Shown: positions 34,743 to 44,392 of the stretch, piece by piece
How positions within the stretch are numbered: position 1 is the stretch's first letter
Layout of the letters: the number at the start of each line of letters is the position of its first letter
NCBI RefSeq assembly: GCF_039543385.1
Contig: NZ_BAABJQ010000017.1
Span: 124,001 to 188,000, forward strand
DNA length: 64,000 bases
Direction of reading: 5' to 3'
Origin: Rugosimonospora acidiphila
GTDB lineage: Bacteria > Actinomycetota > Actinomycetes > Mycobacteriales > Micromonosporaceae
Notes under the pieces: generated by a model
Seen by the model: the letters and a program-made list of their open reading frames with translations, nothing else
What the model was told of the DNA's origin: nothing
The model's database searches: none
Program-made: the position numbers and the translations under genes

Positions 34743-35705
34743 CGAAGCGGTGATGGAGATCCACGCTGGGCGTGCTCGTCTTGCCGGGGAGGGCCCAGCC
34801 CGCATTCGCCATTCTGGGCCTGGCCGCCATCCTCGTCATCGCCGGGCGGTCAGCGGAGCCACGGTGAGGTGTTGTTTCTGAGCAGCTCAGCTAATCAACG
34901 CCCCGGGGCCGCCTGCCACGGCTGTGAAGCGGAGCCTGAGGCGGGCGTGGGTGGGGTCACTCGGCGGGGCGGGCCAGCGCCTCGGGTGGTTCGACGCTCA
35001 TCGGCTTGACGAGGCTGGCCCCCTTGCGGTCGAGACCGGCGTCCGCCCGTCGGCTCCGACCCAATTGGCTAGCGACCGTTCGTCTGCAGGGGCCAGTAGG
35101 CGGGCGGCGCGGCAGGCCGGGCACGGTCTGTTGGAAAGCGTCCAGGCGGCCAACGGTTGCACCGCGCGGGGAGACGATGTGGCCGCCAGTTGCGGCCTCG
35201 GCGGCGGCGAGAGAGTCGACGGGCGCAGACGGCATGTCACGGCCGACACCGGAGGCCGACTGTTGCTGGTTGTCCCGGTCGTGCCGCCTCGATCCGGGAA
35301 CGCCCCCGGCTGCCCGCCGCGCGGCTATCGGACGCTCCGGGTCGACGGTCGAGACCGATGCTGCGCCATGCCGCGCAACCGGCTGGTGCCGTGGGTGGTG
35401 CTTCTTGGAAAACGCTCAAGGTGATGGCGTGACGTACGAGGTGGCACCGATCGCCCGGAACCTGTCGACGTGAGCGCGCCCGCGACCTTCTCGTGCCGAT
35501 CGCGCGAGGTAGGAGGATTCTGGACGTTGACGCACAACCGGGCTGGTGTCTGACCCCGGGCGGTGTCCGAGAACCGGGTTCGGCCAAGAAAAAGCGGAGA
35601 CTCCAGGACTCCGACGACGGTTGCCGGGATACTGGCCACAGCGGCCACCGGCGGGAGACGCCGATCGCAACGGGCGCAGCCATGATCGCAAAGGCGAGAT
35701 GAGCC
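34743..35705 (+). other. Intergenic, no supported gene (about 960 bp)
   Basis: Long frames occur on both strands but have no family motif, no ribosome binding site and a composition like random GC-rich translation. The final 30 bases before 35706 hold a purine-rich stretch that serves as the ribosome binding site of the hydrolase. Possible decayed DNA. Confidence 0.5.
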
Positions 35706-36572
35706 ATGAACCAGACGCATTTCCGGACCGCGACCATCGACGGCCTCGACGTCTTCTATCGGGAAGCCGGGCCGCGGGATGGTCCCGCCGTGCTGCTCCT
35801 GCATGGCTACCCCACGAGCTCGCACAGTTTCCGCGATCTGATCCCGATGCTCGCTGACCGGTACCGCGTCATCGCGCCGGACTATATCGGGTTCGGCTAT
35901 TCGTCGATGCCCTCGGTCACGGAGTTCTCCTATACCTTCGACGCCCTGACCGACGTGACGTCCAAACTCCTCAAGATGCTCGACATCCCTGAGTACGCGG
36001 TCTACATGCACGACTACGGCGCGCCCGTCGGGCTGCGACTGCTGCTCCGCCAGCCCCATGCCGTCAAGGCCATCATCACCCAGAGCGGCAACGCGTATGC
36101 CGAAGGGCTCGTCGGGGAGTTCTGGGATCCTCTGATCGCCTACGGCAAGAACCCCGGACCGAAGACCGAGGCGGCCGCGCGGCAGGGGCTGACGCTGGAG
36201 GCAACCCGCAAGCAGTACGAGTACGGCGTGCCGGACGTGAGCGTGGTCAGTCCCGACGCATGGCGTCACGCCCAGGCCAGCATCGACCGGCCGGGCAACG
36301 ACGTCATACAGCTCAGCCTCTTCCGGGACTACAAGACCAACCTTGACCTCTACCCGCGGGCCCAGGAATGCTTCCGCGCCAAGAAGCCCCCACTTCTGGC
36401 CGTCTGGGGTCGCAACGACCCGGTCTTCGGTCCCGAGGGCGCCAAAGCGTTCAAGCGCGACATCCCTGATGCGGAAATTCATCTTCTCGACACTGGCCAC
36501 TTCGCACTGGAAACGCACCTGGAGCCGATCGCCGACCACGTGCGCGAATTTCTCGCCCAGGCGATGTCCTGA
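35706..36572 (+). CDS. Alpha/beta hydrolase, haloalkane dehalogenase / epoxide hydrolase-like
   Basis: 288 residues. Oxyanion motif LLHGYPTSSHS near residue 33, nucleophile Asp103 in VYMHDYGAPVGLRLL (the HDxG elbow of dehalogenases and epoxide hydrolases rather than a Ser), acid region VWGRNDPVFGPEG, and His in LDTGHFALETH. No signal peptide. Substrate unknown; with the HAD gene nearby a dehalogenating role is conceivable but unproven. Confidence 0.88.
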   Translation: MNQTHFRTATIDGLDVFYREAGPRDGPAVLLLHGYPTSSHSFRDLIPMLADRYRVIAPDYIGFGYSSMPSVTEFSYTFDALTDVTSKLLKMLDIPEYAVYMHDYGAPVGLRLLLRQPHAVKAIITQSGNAYAEGLVGEFWDPLIAYGKNPGPKTEAAARQGLTLEATRKQYEYGVPDVSVVSPDAWRHAQASIDRPGNDVIQLSLFRDYKTNLDLYPRAQECFRAKKPPLLAVWGRNDPVFGPEGAKAFKRDIPDAEIHLLDTGHFALETHLEPIADHVREFLAQAMS

Positions 36573-36935
36573 GCCGCCGGGGTCACCGTGTGAGGCAGCG
36601 CATTACCGGTCGCCTCGAAGTGAGTCGCATTGCGGCATGTGAAGCCACCCGAGCTTGATCGGCGAGCTCTGTATGCTGACCTGGATTGCGGGCAGTTCGC
36701 GATCGAGGACAGCCTGACCAGATCGCCGACAGGGGTCATCAGGTTTTATCACAGCAAGGTCGCCGGGTGACCACAGCTTCGCAAATGAGGCGCGGCGAGT
36801 CTTCGTCCGTGCCGCGAAATGTCATCGTGGGAACGGCGCGCGTTGACACGCCATGGGCGCTGCCTAGTCGGGATGCTCCGACAGCAGTCGCCATGAGTGG
36901 GGGTCGCGCCGCCGTTCCAAACCAACGCCGGGGCG
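36573..36935 (+). other. Intergenic between convergent genes, no supported gene
   Basis: About 360 bases between the hydrolase (+) and the MOSC fusion (-). No motif-bearing frame. Confidence 0.45.
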
Positions 36936-38684
36936 CTACGCGTCGAGGACGATTTCCTCAGTCGGCTTCGCGCAGCACAGCAGCAGTCCGTTTCCGGCAG
37001 GCGGGTCCAGCGGCTGTGGTTCGTAGTCCACGGCACCGGACACGAGCGTCGTGATGCATGAATGACACACCCCAGTCCGGCAGGACCAGCGCACCGGGAT
37101 CTCACACGCCTCCGCCAGCTCCAGTAGGTTGCCGTAGCGGCTATCGAACGGCACGGTCAGGCCACTGCGGGAGAATGTGACCGCTGGGCCGGTGCCAGGC
37201 GGACCGTCCGGGGCGTGCGCCACGGTGGCAGCGTCGGGCCCTGGAGTGGCGCTGGCTCCGAAGGTCTCACTATGTACCTGTTGTGGGTCAAGTCCTAGCT
37301 CGGCTAGAGACGCTGTCATGGTCGTCATGAATGACGCCGGGCCGCACACGTAGGCGTCGGCATCGACGGGTATCTGCAGCGCGCGAAGAGCCTCGATGTC
37401 CGGTCGTCCGCTGTGCGGCGTCGCCCTACCGTCGGACCCCGCAGACGCCGCCTTGGTGTAGAACGTGTGCGCCGAGACGCTTGGCAGGCTTGCCAGTAGA
37501 CCTTCAACCTCGGCGGCGAACGCCTGAGCCTCCGGCGTCCTGGCGACGTGGACCCAAAACACGTGCCTGGCCGAGCCTTCGGCTGCCAGCGCATGCAACA
37601 TCGCCAGGACAGGTGTGATCCCGATGCCCGCCGACGCCAGAAGCACCGGGTTCGTCCCGGCCTTGAGCAGGAACGTGCCTCTCGGCTGGGCGACGTCGAG
37701 TGTGGACCCCGGGGTGAGCCCGGTGTGTAACCATGAGCTGACCGCGCCCAGTGGCTCCCGTTTGACGCTGATCCGGTACTGGTCCGCGCCGGGTGCGGAG
37801 GACAGCGAGTAGTTGCGGACGTTCGCGCCGCTGCCGTCCGCGCTCGGCACTCGGATCGTCAGGTACTGGCCGGCCGCCGCGGCGGGCAGTCCGGCTGCCA
37901 CATCCGCTGCCGCCAGGACCACGGACCGGATGTCCTCGGTCTCCCGCCGCACGTTGACGACCCGCAGTGGGGTGAAGCCCTGCCAGCCGCGGGCGGCATG
38001 GGGATCTTCCGCGGCTGCGGTCTCGTCGAGCATTCGGACGAAATCGCCGCGCCAACCCGCGCTGAGGGCGTCAATGCCGATGGCCACCCGCAGATCGTCG
38101 GTCGACCTGCCCGGCAAATACAGCAGGCCGTCGATCCCGGCCACGGTCAATGTTGCCGTGGGACGGCCGATCCGGACGATGCTGTCGCCGGCCTGGACCT
38201 CGCCCTCCTCCAGCACACGCAGATAGAAGCCCGGCCTGCGGTGGCGCACCAACAATGACGCCATCGTGGGTACGCCGAGGCGGATGCCGACGCGGTAACA
38301 CGTGACCCTGGGCTGCGTGACCTCGAACACGGTCGTACCGATCCGGTACCGGTCCCCGATACAGACCTCGTCGTCGGCGAGCCCGGTGACGGTGAAGTTC
38401 TCGCCGAAGTGGCCGAACTCGAGGTCATCGCGGCCCAGTTCGCGCCGCCAGTAGTCATACGACTCGATCTGATACACCATCACGGCACGAGATTCACCGC
38501 CGTGCCCGAGCTTGTCGGCCTGGCCATCGCCTGCGACATTCAGCCTGCCGACTCGAACCGGACCGGTGACAGGGGACTTCCAGATCGCGGTGCGGACGAC
38601 TCCGCCACTCCACTCGTGATCGGCGGGCATTCCGACGTTCACTGACAGCAGGGTGGCCGGTCCACGTGAGTCGACGCCGGTCAT
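36936..38684 (-). CDS. MOSC domain - flavoreductase - 2Fe-2S ferredoxin fusion
   Basis: 582 residues from ATG at 38684 (an ATG at 38702 is possible). Domain order: residues 1-160 a YiiM-like MOSC domain with DKLGHGGESRAVMVYQ and the conserved Cys in QPRVTCYRVG; about 235-480 a ferredoxin-reductase domain with FMN/FAD motif NYSLSSAP and nucleotide-binding LLASAGIGITPVLAM; about 495-582 a plant-type 2Fe-2S ferredoxin with CEIPVRWSCRTGVCHSC and a last Cys in LLLCCAKP. MOSC proteins of this kind reduce N-hydroxylated compounds with a molybdenum cofactor, and here the electron chain is built in. Confidence 0.88.
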   Translation of the reverse strand: MTGVDSRGPATLLSVNVGMPADHEWSGGVVRTAIWKSPVTGPVRVGRLNVAGDGQADKLGHGGESRAVMVYQIESYDYWRRELGRDDLEFGHFGENFTVTGLADDEVCIGDRYRIGTTVFEVTQPRVTCYRVGIRLGVPTMASLLVRHRRPGFYLRVLEEGEVQAGDSIVRIGRPTATLTVAGIDGLLYLPGRSTDDLRVAIGIDALSAGWRGDFVRMLDETAAAEDPHAARGWQGFTPLRVVNVRRETEDIRSVVLAAADVAAGLPAAAAGQYLTIRVPSADGSGANVRNYSLSSAPGADQYRISVKREPLGAVSSWLHTGLTPGSTLDVAQPRGTFLLKAGTNPVLLASAGIGITPVLAMLHALAAEGSARHVFWVHVARTPEAQAFAAEVEGLLASLPSVSAHTFYTKAASAGSDGRATPHSGRPDIEALRALQIPVDADAYVCGPASFMTTMTASLAELGLDPQQVHSETFGASATPGPDAATVAHAPDGPPGTGPAVTFSRSGLTVPFDSRYGNLLELAEACEIPVRWSCRTGVCHSCITTLVSGAVDYEPQPLDPPAGNGLLLCCAKPTEEIVLDA

Positions 38685-38974
38685 GACGTGAGAGTAATAC
38701 ATCTGGGTTGCGCATCCCAGACGGGATAGCCGACAGCGCCTACTGGACCAGCTGACCGCCGGTGATTCGGGCAAGACCGAGCTCACGCCCGTTGCTCCAC
38801 CCACTGCTGGTCTGTCCCGTATGCGCACCGCAACGACTGGTTCGCGGTGAACGGCATCGGCCGCCATGCGGGGCGGGACAACGGCTCGGAGGACAACTGG
38901 GGCGCACGCCACCGGCCGACACGGCTGCGCGGCAATGAACTCCCTCGCCGCCGCGCGGGCACCCGGTCAGAATG

Positions 38975-39250
38975 GGAACGACTCGATCCTCAGCAATCCG
39001 CCGAGCACTGTCGCGTGGCTGATCTCGATCGCCTTGGTTGCCGTGGGCAGGACGAGGGGCCCGCGCTCGTGGTAGCGCCGAAGGGCGCCTCGGCGGGACC
39101 AGGTTGGGTGAGTTCGTCGAGATACCTAGTGCGAGAGTCGTCGAACAGGTGTGGCTGGTGTCCGTACCAGTCCCGCAATTCAGGCGAAGGTGCAGCCTCT
39201 CGGCCCCACGCGTCGAGGCTGGCCTGCTCGTGGGAGACGCCGCGCAGTGC
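38975..39250 (-). pseudogene. DUF488-family protein, frameshifted remnant
   Basis: One frame reads VSHEQASLDAWGREAAPSPE and LRDWYGHQPHLFDDSRTRYL, which is DUF488-like; after a frameshift near 39085 another frame continues RRYHERGPLVLPTATKAIEI and SHATVLGGLLR. No start or complete N-terminus. Degraded gene. Confidence 0.55.
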
Positions 39251-39437
39251 TCGGCCATGTGATCAGTCTGAACTCGTTGCGGTTCGAGAGGCTAGCCCTC
39301 GCTGCTCGCCCAGTTCGCTCCGGTGGCTCTGGGAAGCAGAGTCCGCCCGCAACCGGTCGCGCACGGCCGGGCGGGCCGCGCGCACTCCGAACGCGGCGCC
39401 CGGCGGGTGCAGCGGCCTGACGAAATACGTGCGTGGG

Positions 39438-40346
39438 TCACGTCAACGGTGGGTCGAATGGTGAGAATCGGGGCTGGTCGGCTGTCAGATCCAGCGTGGG
39501 TCCTCGGACAACCTCCACCGGACTGAAACGCACCCGGCGCCCGGTGTGGCCATCGTCACCAGGCATCCCAGGGCCGATCCACTCGACACGCGCCGTCCCA
39601 GAGAGGTGCAACGTCGATCCGGTGTCGAAGTCGAGAAACAGCAGTGCCGCCTCATCGTTCACGGCGAGATTGCCAAGACTGTTGAACATGTTGTTGCCGG
39701 GATAGTCCGGCCACCAGATGTCCCCGTCGAAGGTCCGAACAAAGCCCGGACGACCGCCGCGATGGGAAGCGTCGGCGCCGCGCGTAGGGTGGGCCGTGCC
39801 CAGAAAGAAGGTGTCGCTGCGTTGGATCAAGCGCACCTGAGTGTCGGCGGGGGTAGCCGCCGGCGTCGCTGAACCGCCAGGCTCCGACCCGGGCTGGGGG
39901 ATGTGCCGTATCTGGCGTTGTTGGATGTACTGGGGGCAGTTTCCATACGCCTGTTCCACTTCAATCCGCAGGCTGTCCGCTCCGACACCGACCAACACCC
40001 CATTGATGCGAACGCGTCGGCGCGTGGCGAAATCCATGACGACCAGGCCGACCGGCTGATCTTTGCGTAGTGCCGCGAGGGGGTCCCCGGGACGGGGTAC
40101 AGCGTGAATCTGGAGGATTCCGTCGCGGGTATCGAGGAACCCCGGGTGCGCGAACAGCGGCGAGATCCAGAGCCGACCGCCGGGGTCGCGTGCGGTGACA
40201 GCGGCAAACTCCTTCTCGGCGAGGAAGCGGCGGAAACCACCACTCAGCTCAGCATTGTCCAGCATCCCGGCCAGGCGGCTGGCCTCCTCTACGACACGAG
40301 CGCGGGCCTGTATTGCCAGCTCGCCCTCATGAAACCCTGAAACCAT
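39438..40346 (-). CDS. PPOX-class flavin-nucleotide-binding family protein
   Basis: 302 residues, with a first split-barrel part (FAAVTARDPGGRLWISPLFA and LGVVMDFATRRRVRING-like strands) and a second (GNNMFNSLGNLAVNDEAALL), the usual pyridoxamine-phosphate-oxidase-like fold seen in flavin- or F420-binding proteins. Lies 165 bp downstream of a TetR gene on the same strand and may be its target. Enzyme activity not assigned. Confidence 0.8.
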   Translation of the reverse strand: MVSGFHEGELAIQARARVVEEASRLAGMLDNAELSGGFRRFLAEKEFAAVTARDPGGRLWISPLFAHPGFLDTRDGILQIHAVPRPGDPLAALRKDQPVGLVVMDFATRRRVRINGVLVGVGADSLRIEVEQAYGNCPQYIQQRQIRHIPQPGSEPGGSATPAATPADTQVRLIQRSDTFFLGTAHPTRGADASHRGGRPGFVRTFDGDIWWPDYPGNNMFNSLGNLAVNDEAALLFLDFDTGSTLHLSGTARVEWIGPGMPGDDGHTGRRVRFSPVEVVRGPTLDLTADQPRFSPFDPPLT

Positions 40347-40511
40347 CGGTGTCGGAACCTTTCCGTTGGCGGCCCGCGTCCCGCCCGCTCAGGATAGAGC
40401 AGGATTGGGACACGGCACCCAGTATGCTCGCCCGGCTTGGGTCCGGCCTGCGCGCGGCGTTCCCGTGTTGGGGGAGACCCGCCGTCCGCGGCGGGCGCTG
40501 GCGGGGCGCGG

Positions 40512-41309
40512 TTACTGGGTCGTGCGGACGCGGCGCCTCGTGGATTGTTCGCGGCGACCAGTGCGGCTTTCGACGGCAGTGCGTAGCGAGGGCGGAGAAT
40601 CTTTCGTCGCCGTTGACCGACCGGTTGGGCGGCGGCGCGGCCGCGGGAGGGCGACGCCTTCGGGGGCGTAGGAGTGCACGTAGTCAAGCGCAGCGTTGAG
40701 TGCATCGCGCAGCGGTTTGATGTCGCGTTTGGTTTGGCTCAGTAGCGAACCACCCTGATGGGCGGCCAACAGTACCGAGGCCAGTACATCGGGCTTGGCG
40801 TCAGTGCGTAACTCGCCACGGCGGCGCATCGCGGCCAATCCCGCGCGCAGGACCTCAGCCCACTGGTCGTACCCGGCGGCGAGTTCGGCGCGCATGCGCG
40901 AGTCCGTCTCCACCAACTCGCCGGCCAGCGCGCCGAACGAACAGCCACCCTCGACGTTGCGCGCCAAGGTCTCTTCGATGTTGAGGTCCGCCCACAATCG
41001 AAGCGCCTCGAAGCTGTCGAGTTGGCCCAGCTGCGGCTGGGTGTGGAAATCGATGACCGCGTCGAGTTGGTGGGATATCACGGCGTGCACCAGGCTGCGC
41101 TTGTCGTGGAAGTAATGAGCCATCTGCGATCCACTGACCTTGGCCGCTCGCCGCACGTCCTCGATGCTGGTGCCGGCCACACCGCGCTCGGAGATGAGAT
41201 CGGCAGCGGCCAGCACGATGCGGGCCCGCGTGGCCTGGCCCTTGCGCGTGAGAGGGTTCCCCGCAGCAGACTCCGGTCCCTGGGCGGCTGCCGCGGCGGT
41301 CGATGACAT
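40512..41309 (-). CDS. TetR-family transcriptional regulator
   Basis: 265 residues. N-terminal HTH RARIVLAAADLISERGVAGT then SIEDVRRAAKVSGSQMAHYF at about 27-66, then the helical ligand domain. A 45-residue Arg/Ser-rich tail beyond residue 220 is unusual and could result from a lost stop. Divergent from the amidase gene with 199 bp between. Confidence 0.9.
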   Translation of the reverse strand: MSSTAAAAAQGPESAAGNPLTRKGQATRARIVLAAADLISERGVAGTSIEDVRRAAKVSGSQMAHYFHDKRSLVHAVISHQLDAVIDFHTQPQLGQLDSFEALRLWADLNIEETLARNVEGGCSFGALAGELVETDSRMRAELAAGYDQWAEVLRAGLAAMRRRGELRTDAKPDVLASVLLAAHQGGSLLSQTKRDIKPLRDALNAALDYVHSYAPEGVALPRPRRRPTGRSTATKDSPPSLRTAVESRTGRREQSTRRRVRTTQ

Positions 41310-41508
41310 GTCGATTGGCCCTACCAGCTATGCGATCCGGGAACGGGATTGGATAAGGTATCCCAGAATAATAGCGGACGGCCCGCCGTCCCTTCGACCC
41401 GTTAGGCCTTGGCGGCGTATTGTCCCCATTCCGCCCGTTCCTGCAGTGCTGGCGTGTGATGAGGCCGGGTCGTTGTGGGCCCATGCGGTCCGGGTTACTG
41501 TTGGCTTT

Positions 41509-42999
41509 GTGCAGGGTGGAGCGGTCAGTGCCTCGCGCGGTGGTGAGGAGCCCACAACGGAGGATGACCTCTGTTTGTTGTCGATCCGGCAGCAGGCGGC
41601 TCTCATACAGTCCAGAGTCGTCTCAGCCACCGAGCTGGTGAGTGCGCATCTGCGACGGATCGCGGCGATTAACCCGTGCGTGAACGCTATCGTGACTCTG
41701 GACCCGGAACGGGCACTGGCCGAGGCCGCGGCAGCCGATGCGGCGATCGCGCGCGGCGACCGCACTGGTCCGTTGCATGGCCTGCCGGCTGCGATCAAAG
41801 ACACTCATGACGCGGCGGGGATGCGCACCACGCACGGCTCCCCGCTGCGGGCCGACAACGTGCCCGACGAGGATGAGTTAGTCGTGGCGCGGATGCGGGC
41901 AGCCGGGGCGATCGTGCTGGGCAAAACGAACGTGCCGGAGTTCGGCATGGGCGGCCACACCGACAACACCCTGTTCGGGCCGACCCGCAATCCGTATGAC
42001 CCCGCGCTTTCGGCCGGCGGCTCGTCCGGGGGAGCGGCCGCCGCACTGGCGACCGGGATGGCTACGGTGTGTGAAGGCTCGGACCTGGGTGGATCACTGC
42101 GCAACCCGGCCTCATTCTGCAACGTTGTCGGTTTGCGCCCCTCGCCCGGTAGAGTTCCTGACATCCCCACCGCATTCGGATGGCAGCCGCTGCTGGTCAA
42201 CGGCCCCATGGGTCGCACCGTCGACGACACCGCCCTGTTGTTGTCGGTGATCGCCGGACCCCACCCGGGCAGTCCCCTCGGGCTTAACCAGGACCCTGGC
42301 ATGTACACCAGCATCGACCCTGCCGATCTGAGGGGTCTACGGGTCGGGTGGGCCCCCGATCTGGGTGGCATGGTCAACGTGGACCCCGAGGTACGCGCCG
42401 TCATCGACGCCCAGATCGGCACTCTCCTTGACCTAGGTTGTGTCGTTGAGGAGGCCAGCATCGACTTCGACGGCGCCGACGAGGCGTTTCGCACCCTGCG
42501 AGCGTGGACGCTGGCCTATCTGCTGGACGATGCGATCCGGCGCCATCGCGACCAGCTCAAACCGAGCTTGATTTGGAACGTCGAGGAGGGCCGCTGGCTG
42601 TCGGGTCGTGATATCGCTGCTGCTATCGAGACCCAGACCCGCCTCTACCACCGGGCCCGGGAGTTCTTCGAGCGCTACGACCTCCTCGTGGCTCCCGCCG
42701 CCTCGACTGTGCCGTTCCCGGTCGAGTTGGAGTATCCGCCGTTCATCGACGACGTGCCTCAGACCACCTACCTGGATTGGATCAGAGTCGGGTACGACAT
42801 CACGATGACCGGGTGCCCCGCGCTCGCGCTCCCAGCCGGATTCACCCCGTCGGGATTGCCGGTGGGATTGCAACTCGTCGGCCCGCATCACGGTGAGCGG
42901 GGGTTGTTGGCCGTGGGAAAGACCTTCGAGCAGGCCAACCCGGCGGGGCATCGGCGCGCTGATCTGCCGGCCCTGGCCCGTCGGGGTCTGTCAGCTTAG
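41509..42999 (+). CDS. Amidase-signature enzyme
   Basis: 496 residues from GTG at 41509; the frame opens at 41140 but the first 120 residues overlap the divergent TetR gene and look non-coding. The Ser-cisSer-Lys triad is present: Lys in LPAAIKDTHDAAG, cis-Ser in AGGSSGGAAAALATG, nucleophile Ser in GSDLGGSLRNPASF. C-terminal GCPALALPAGFTPSGLPVGL is typical. Hydrolyses an amide, substrate unknown. Probably controlled by the divergent TetR. Confidence 0.92.
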   Translation: MQGGAVSASRGGEEPTTEDDLCLLSIRQQAALIQSRVVSATELVSAHLRRIAAINPCVNAIVTLDPERALAEAAAADAAIARGDRTGPLHGLPAAIKDTHDAAGMRTTHGSPLRADNVPDEDELVVARMRAAGAIVLGKTNVPEFGMGGHTDNTLFGPTRNPYDPALSAGGSSGGAAAALATGMATVCEGSDLGGSLRNPASFCNVVGLRPSPGRVPDIPTAFGWQPLLVNGPMGRTVDDTALLLSVIAGPHPGSPLGLNQDPGMYTSIDPADLRGLRVGWAPDLGGMVNVDPEVRAVIDAQIGTLLDLGCVVEEASIDFDGADEAFRTLRAWTLAYLLDDAIRRHRDQLKPSLIWNVEEGRWLSGRDIAAAIETQTRLYHRAREFFERYDLLVAPAASTVPFPVELEYPPFIDDVPQTTYLDWIRVGYDITMTGCPALALPAGFTPSGLPVGLQLVGPHHGERGLLAVGKTFEQANPAGHRRADLPALARRGLSA

Positions 43000-43064
43000 T
43001 CCGGCAGGGACTGGGTGCGCGGCTGCTCATCGGCATGACCGGAGAGGCCGATCGGGTCGCCCGC

Positions 43065-43766
43065 TCACGTGTCGCCTACCGGAGTGGATTTCGAGGCGGC
43101 CCGACTCAGCGCGCGTGCCTTTGGATCGGATAGCTCGCCGACAGGACGTAGCGACCGCCAGAGCAGTGCGGCCGCGTAGGATCGATAGGGCGACCACGCC
43201 ACTCCGATCGCCCGCAATTCGGCCACGGTAGGCAACCCGTCGGTACTCCAGCGGTTGCGGACAGCGCGACGAAGACCGAGGTCCCCTGCGGGCAGGACAT
43301 CCGGTCGTCGCAGGTTGTGAATCAGGAATGTCTCGGCCGACCACACGCCAATGCCCCGTACGGTGGTCAAGGTGCTGACGACCTGCTCATCGTCGAGGCC
43401 TTCCATACCCTCGATGTCGATGGCTCCGGTGGCTTGCGCCTGGGCGAAGTCAAGCACATAGGAGGCCTTAGCCTCGGATAGTCCGCAGGCCCGTAGGCGC
43501 CCGGCGCCCAATCTCAGCACGCCGGTGGGCGTGGGGATTCCATCAGTCGCTGAAGCGACTCGATCGTAGACCGCGAACGCGGAGATCGCCGAGATCTTCT
43601 GCCCGACGATGTGCAGCAGCATCGCCGCGAATTGGCTCGAACCGGTCCGGCCGCCGTCATGCCACTGGAAGGGCTCCTGTGGGCCGTACTCTTGAAGCAA
43701 CGAGGCGAGCACGCGGTCACGCTTAGCCAGGGTTGCATACGCCTGCTCGATGTCACGGGCGGTCAT
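43065..43766 (-). CDS. AlkA-like DNA-3-methyladenine glycosylase (HhH-GPD)
   Basis: 233 residues. HhH motif LTTVRGIGVWSAETFLIHN and catalytic Asp in LPAGDLGLRRAV at about 140-185, preceded by AMLLHIVGQKISAISAFAVY. Removes alkylated bases in base-excision repair. Convergent with the amidase gene. Confidence 0.88.
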   Translation of the reverse strand: MTARDIEQAYATLAKRDRVLASLLQEYGPQEPFQWHDGGRTGSSQFAAMLLHIVGQKISAISAFAVYDRVASATDGIPTPTGVLRLGAGRLRACGLSEAKASYVLDFAQAQATGAIDIEGMEGLDDEQVVSTLTTVRGIGVWSAETFLIHNLRRPDVLPAGDLGLRRAVRNRWSTDGLPTVAELRAIGVAWSPYRSYAAALLWRSLRPVGELSDPKARALSRAASKSTPVGDT

Positions 43767-43967
43767 GGCTCAACGCTACCTAATGACTCGCTTGAAGTGG
43801 CTAGGCCCAGCAGAGACTGTCGAGCCCGACGTGGGCGCCTCATCCCGAACGGCCTGGGACGCCAGCATACCGCGCAGAAACACGCACATGTGGCTTGCCC
43901 TTTTGCCGTCAACTGCGGGCGATGAGCGCCCGTGGCAGTTACGCCATCAGCCTGACAGAGAATGGGC

Positions 43968-44023
43968 TTGACATCCCAGAAAGCTGTGGCTAGTTTGGGC
44001 CGGCCATCCCAAAACGGGGATGG
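43968..44023 (+). promoter_or_regulatory. Sigma70-type promoter with downstream inverted repeat
   Basis: TTGACA at 43968-43973, a 17-bp spacer and TAGTTT at 43991-43996. Just after the expected start lies an inverted repeat CCATCCC (44004-44010) / GGGATGG (44017-44023) with a 6-base loop, suited to a repressor site or leader hairpin. It precedes the monooxygenase gene by 50 bp. Confidence 0.6.
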
Positions 44024-44073
44024 TCGGCGGCTCACGTTCTCGAGCCAACCTCGACAAGCTCGAGAGGTAAGCC

Positions 44074-44367
44074 ATGCCACAGGTCCAGCTCATAGCCCGG
44101 CACTCAATCCGGCCGGGACACGAAAGTGAGGTGTTCGACCTACTCGACCAGTTCGTCCCGCTGGCACGCAGTGAGCCAGGCAACCTGGCTTTCGACGTCT
44201 ACCGGAGTGTCGACGATCCCCGAAGCTACGTGCTGCTTGAGCGGTACGCCTCGCGTGAGGCAGTGGCCGAGCACCGCCGCACGCCGCATTTCACCGACCT
44301 GCTACTCGCGCGAATCGTGCCGCTGCTGTCCGGGCGAGTCGTCGAGGAGTACGACATTCCCGCCTGA
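44074..44367 (+). CDS. Antibiotic biosynthesis monooxygenase (ABM) domain protein, quinol monooxygenase-like
   Basis: 97 residues, standard for the family. Ferredoxin-like fold pattern: VQLIARHSIRPGHESEVFDL, GNLAFDVYRSVDDPRSYVLL, HRRTPHFTDLLLARIVPLLS. May oxidise small quinols or clear reactive intermediates. First gene of a pair with the PEP-mutase-like gene 25 bp downstream. Confidence 0.85.
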   Translation: MPQVQLIARHSIRPGHESEVFDLLDQFVPLARSEPGNLAFDVYRSVDDPRSYVLLERYASREAVAEHRRTPHFTDLLLARIVPLLSGRVVEEYDIPA

Positions 44368-44392
44368 CTCACCGAGCACGAAGGAACCTGCC

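Noticed and set aside
34924..35473. Long frames between the LacI gene and the hydrolase
   Set aside because: Both strands are open at once, no motifs, and no ribosome binding site.
35325..36539. 404-codon minus frame over the hydrolase gene
   Set aside because: Antisense shadow of the alpha/beta hydrolase, which has all catalytic motifs.
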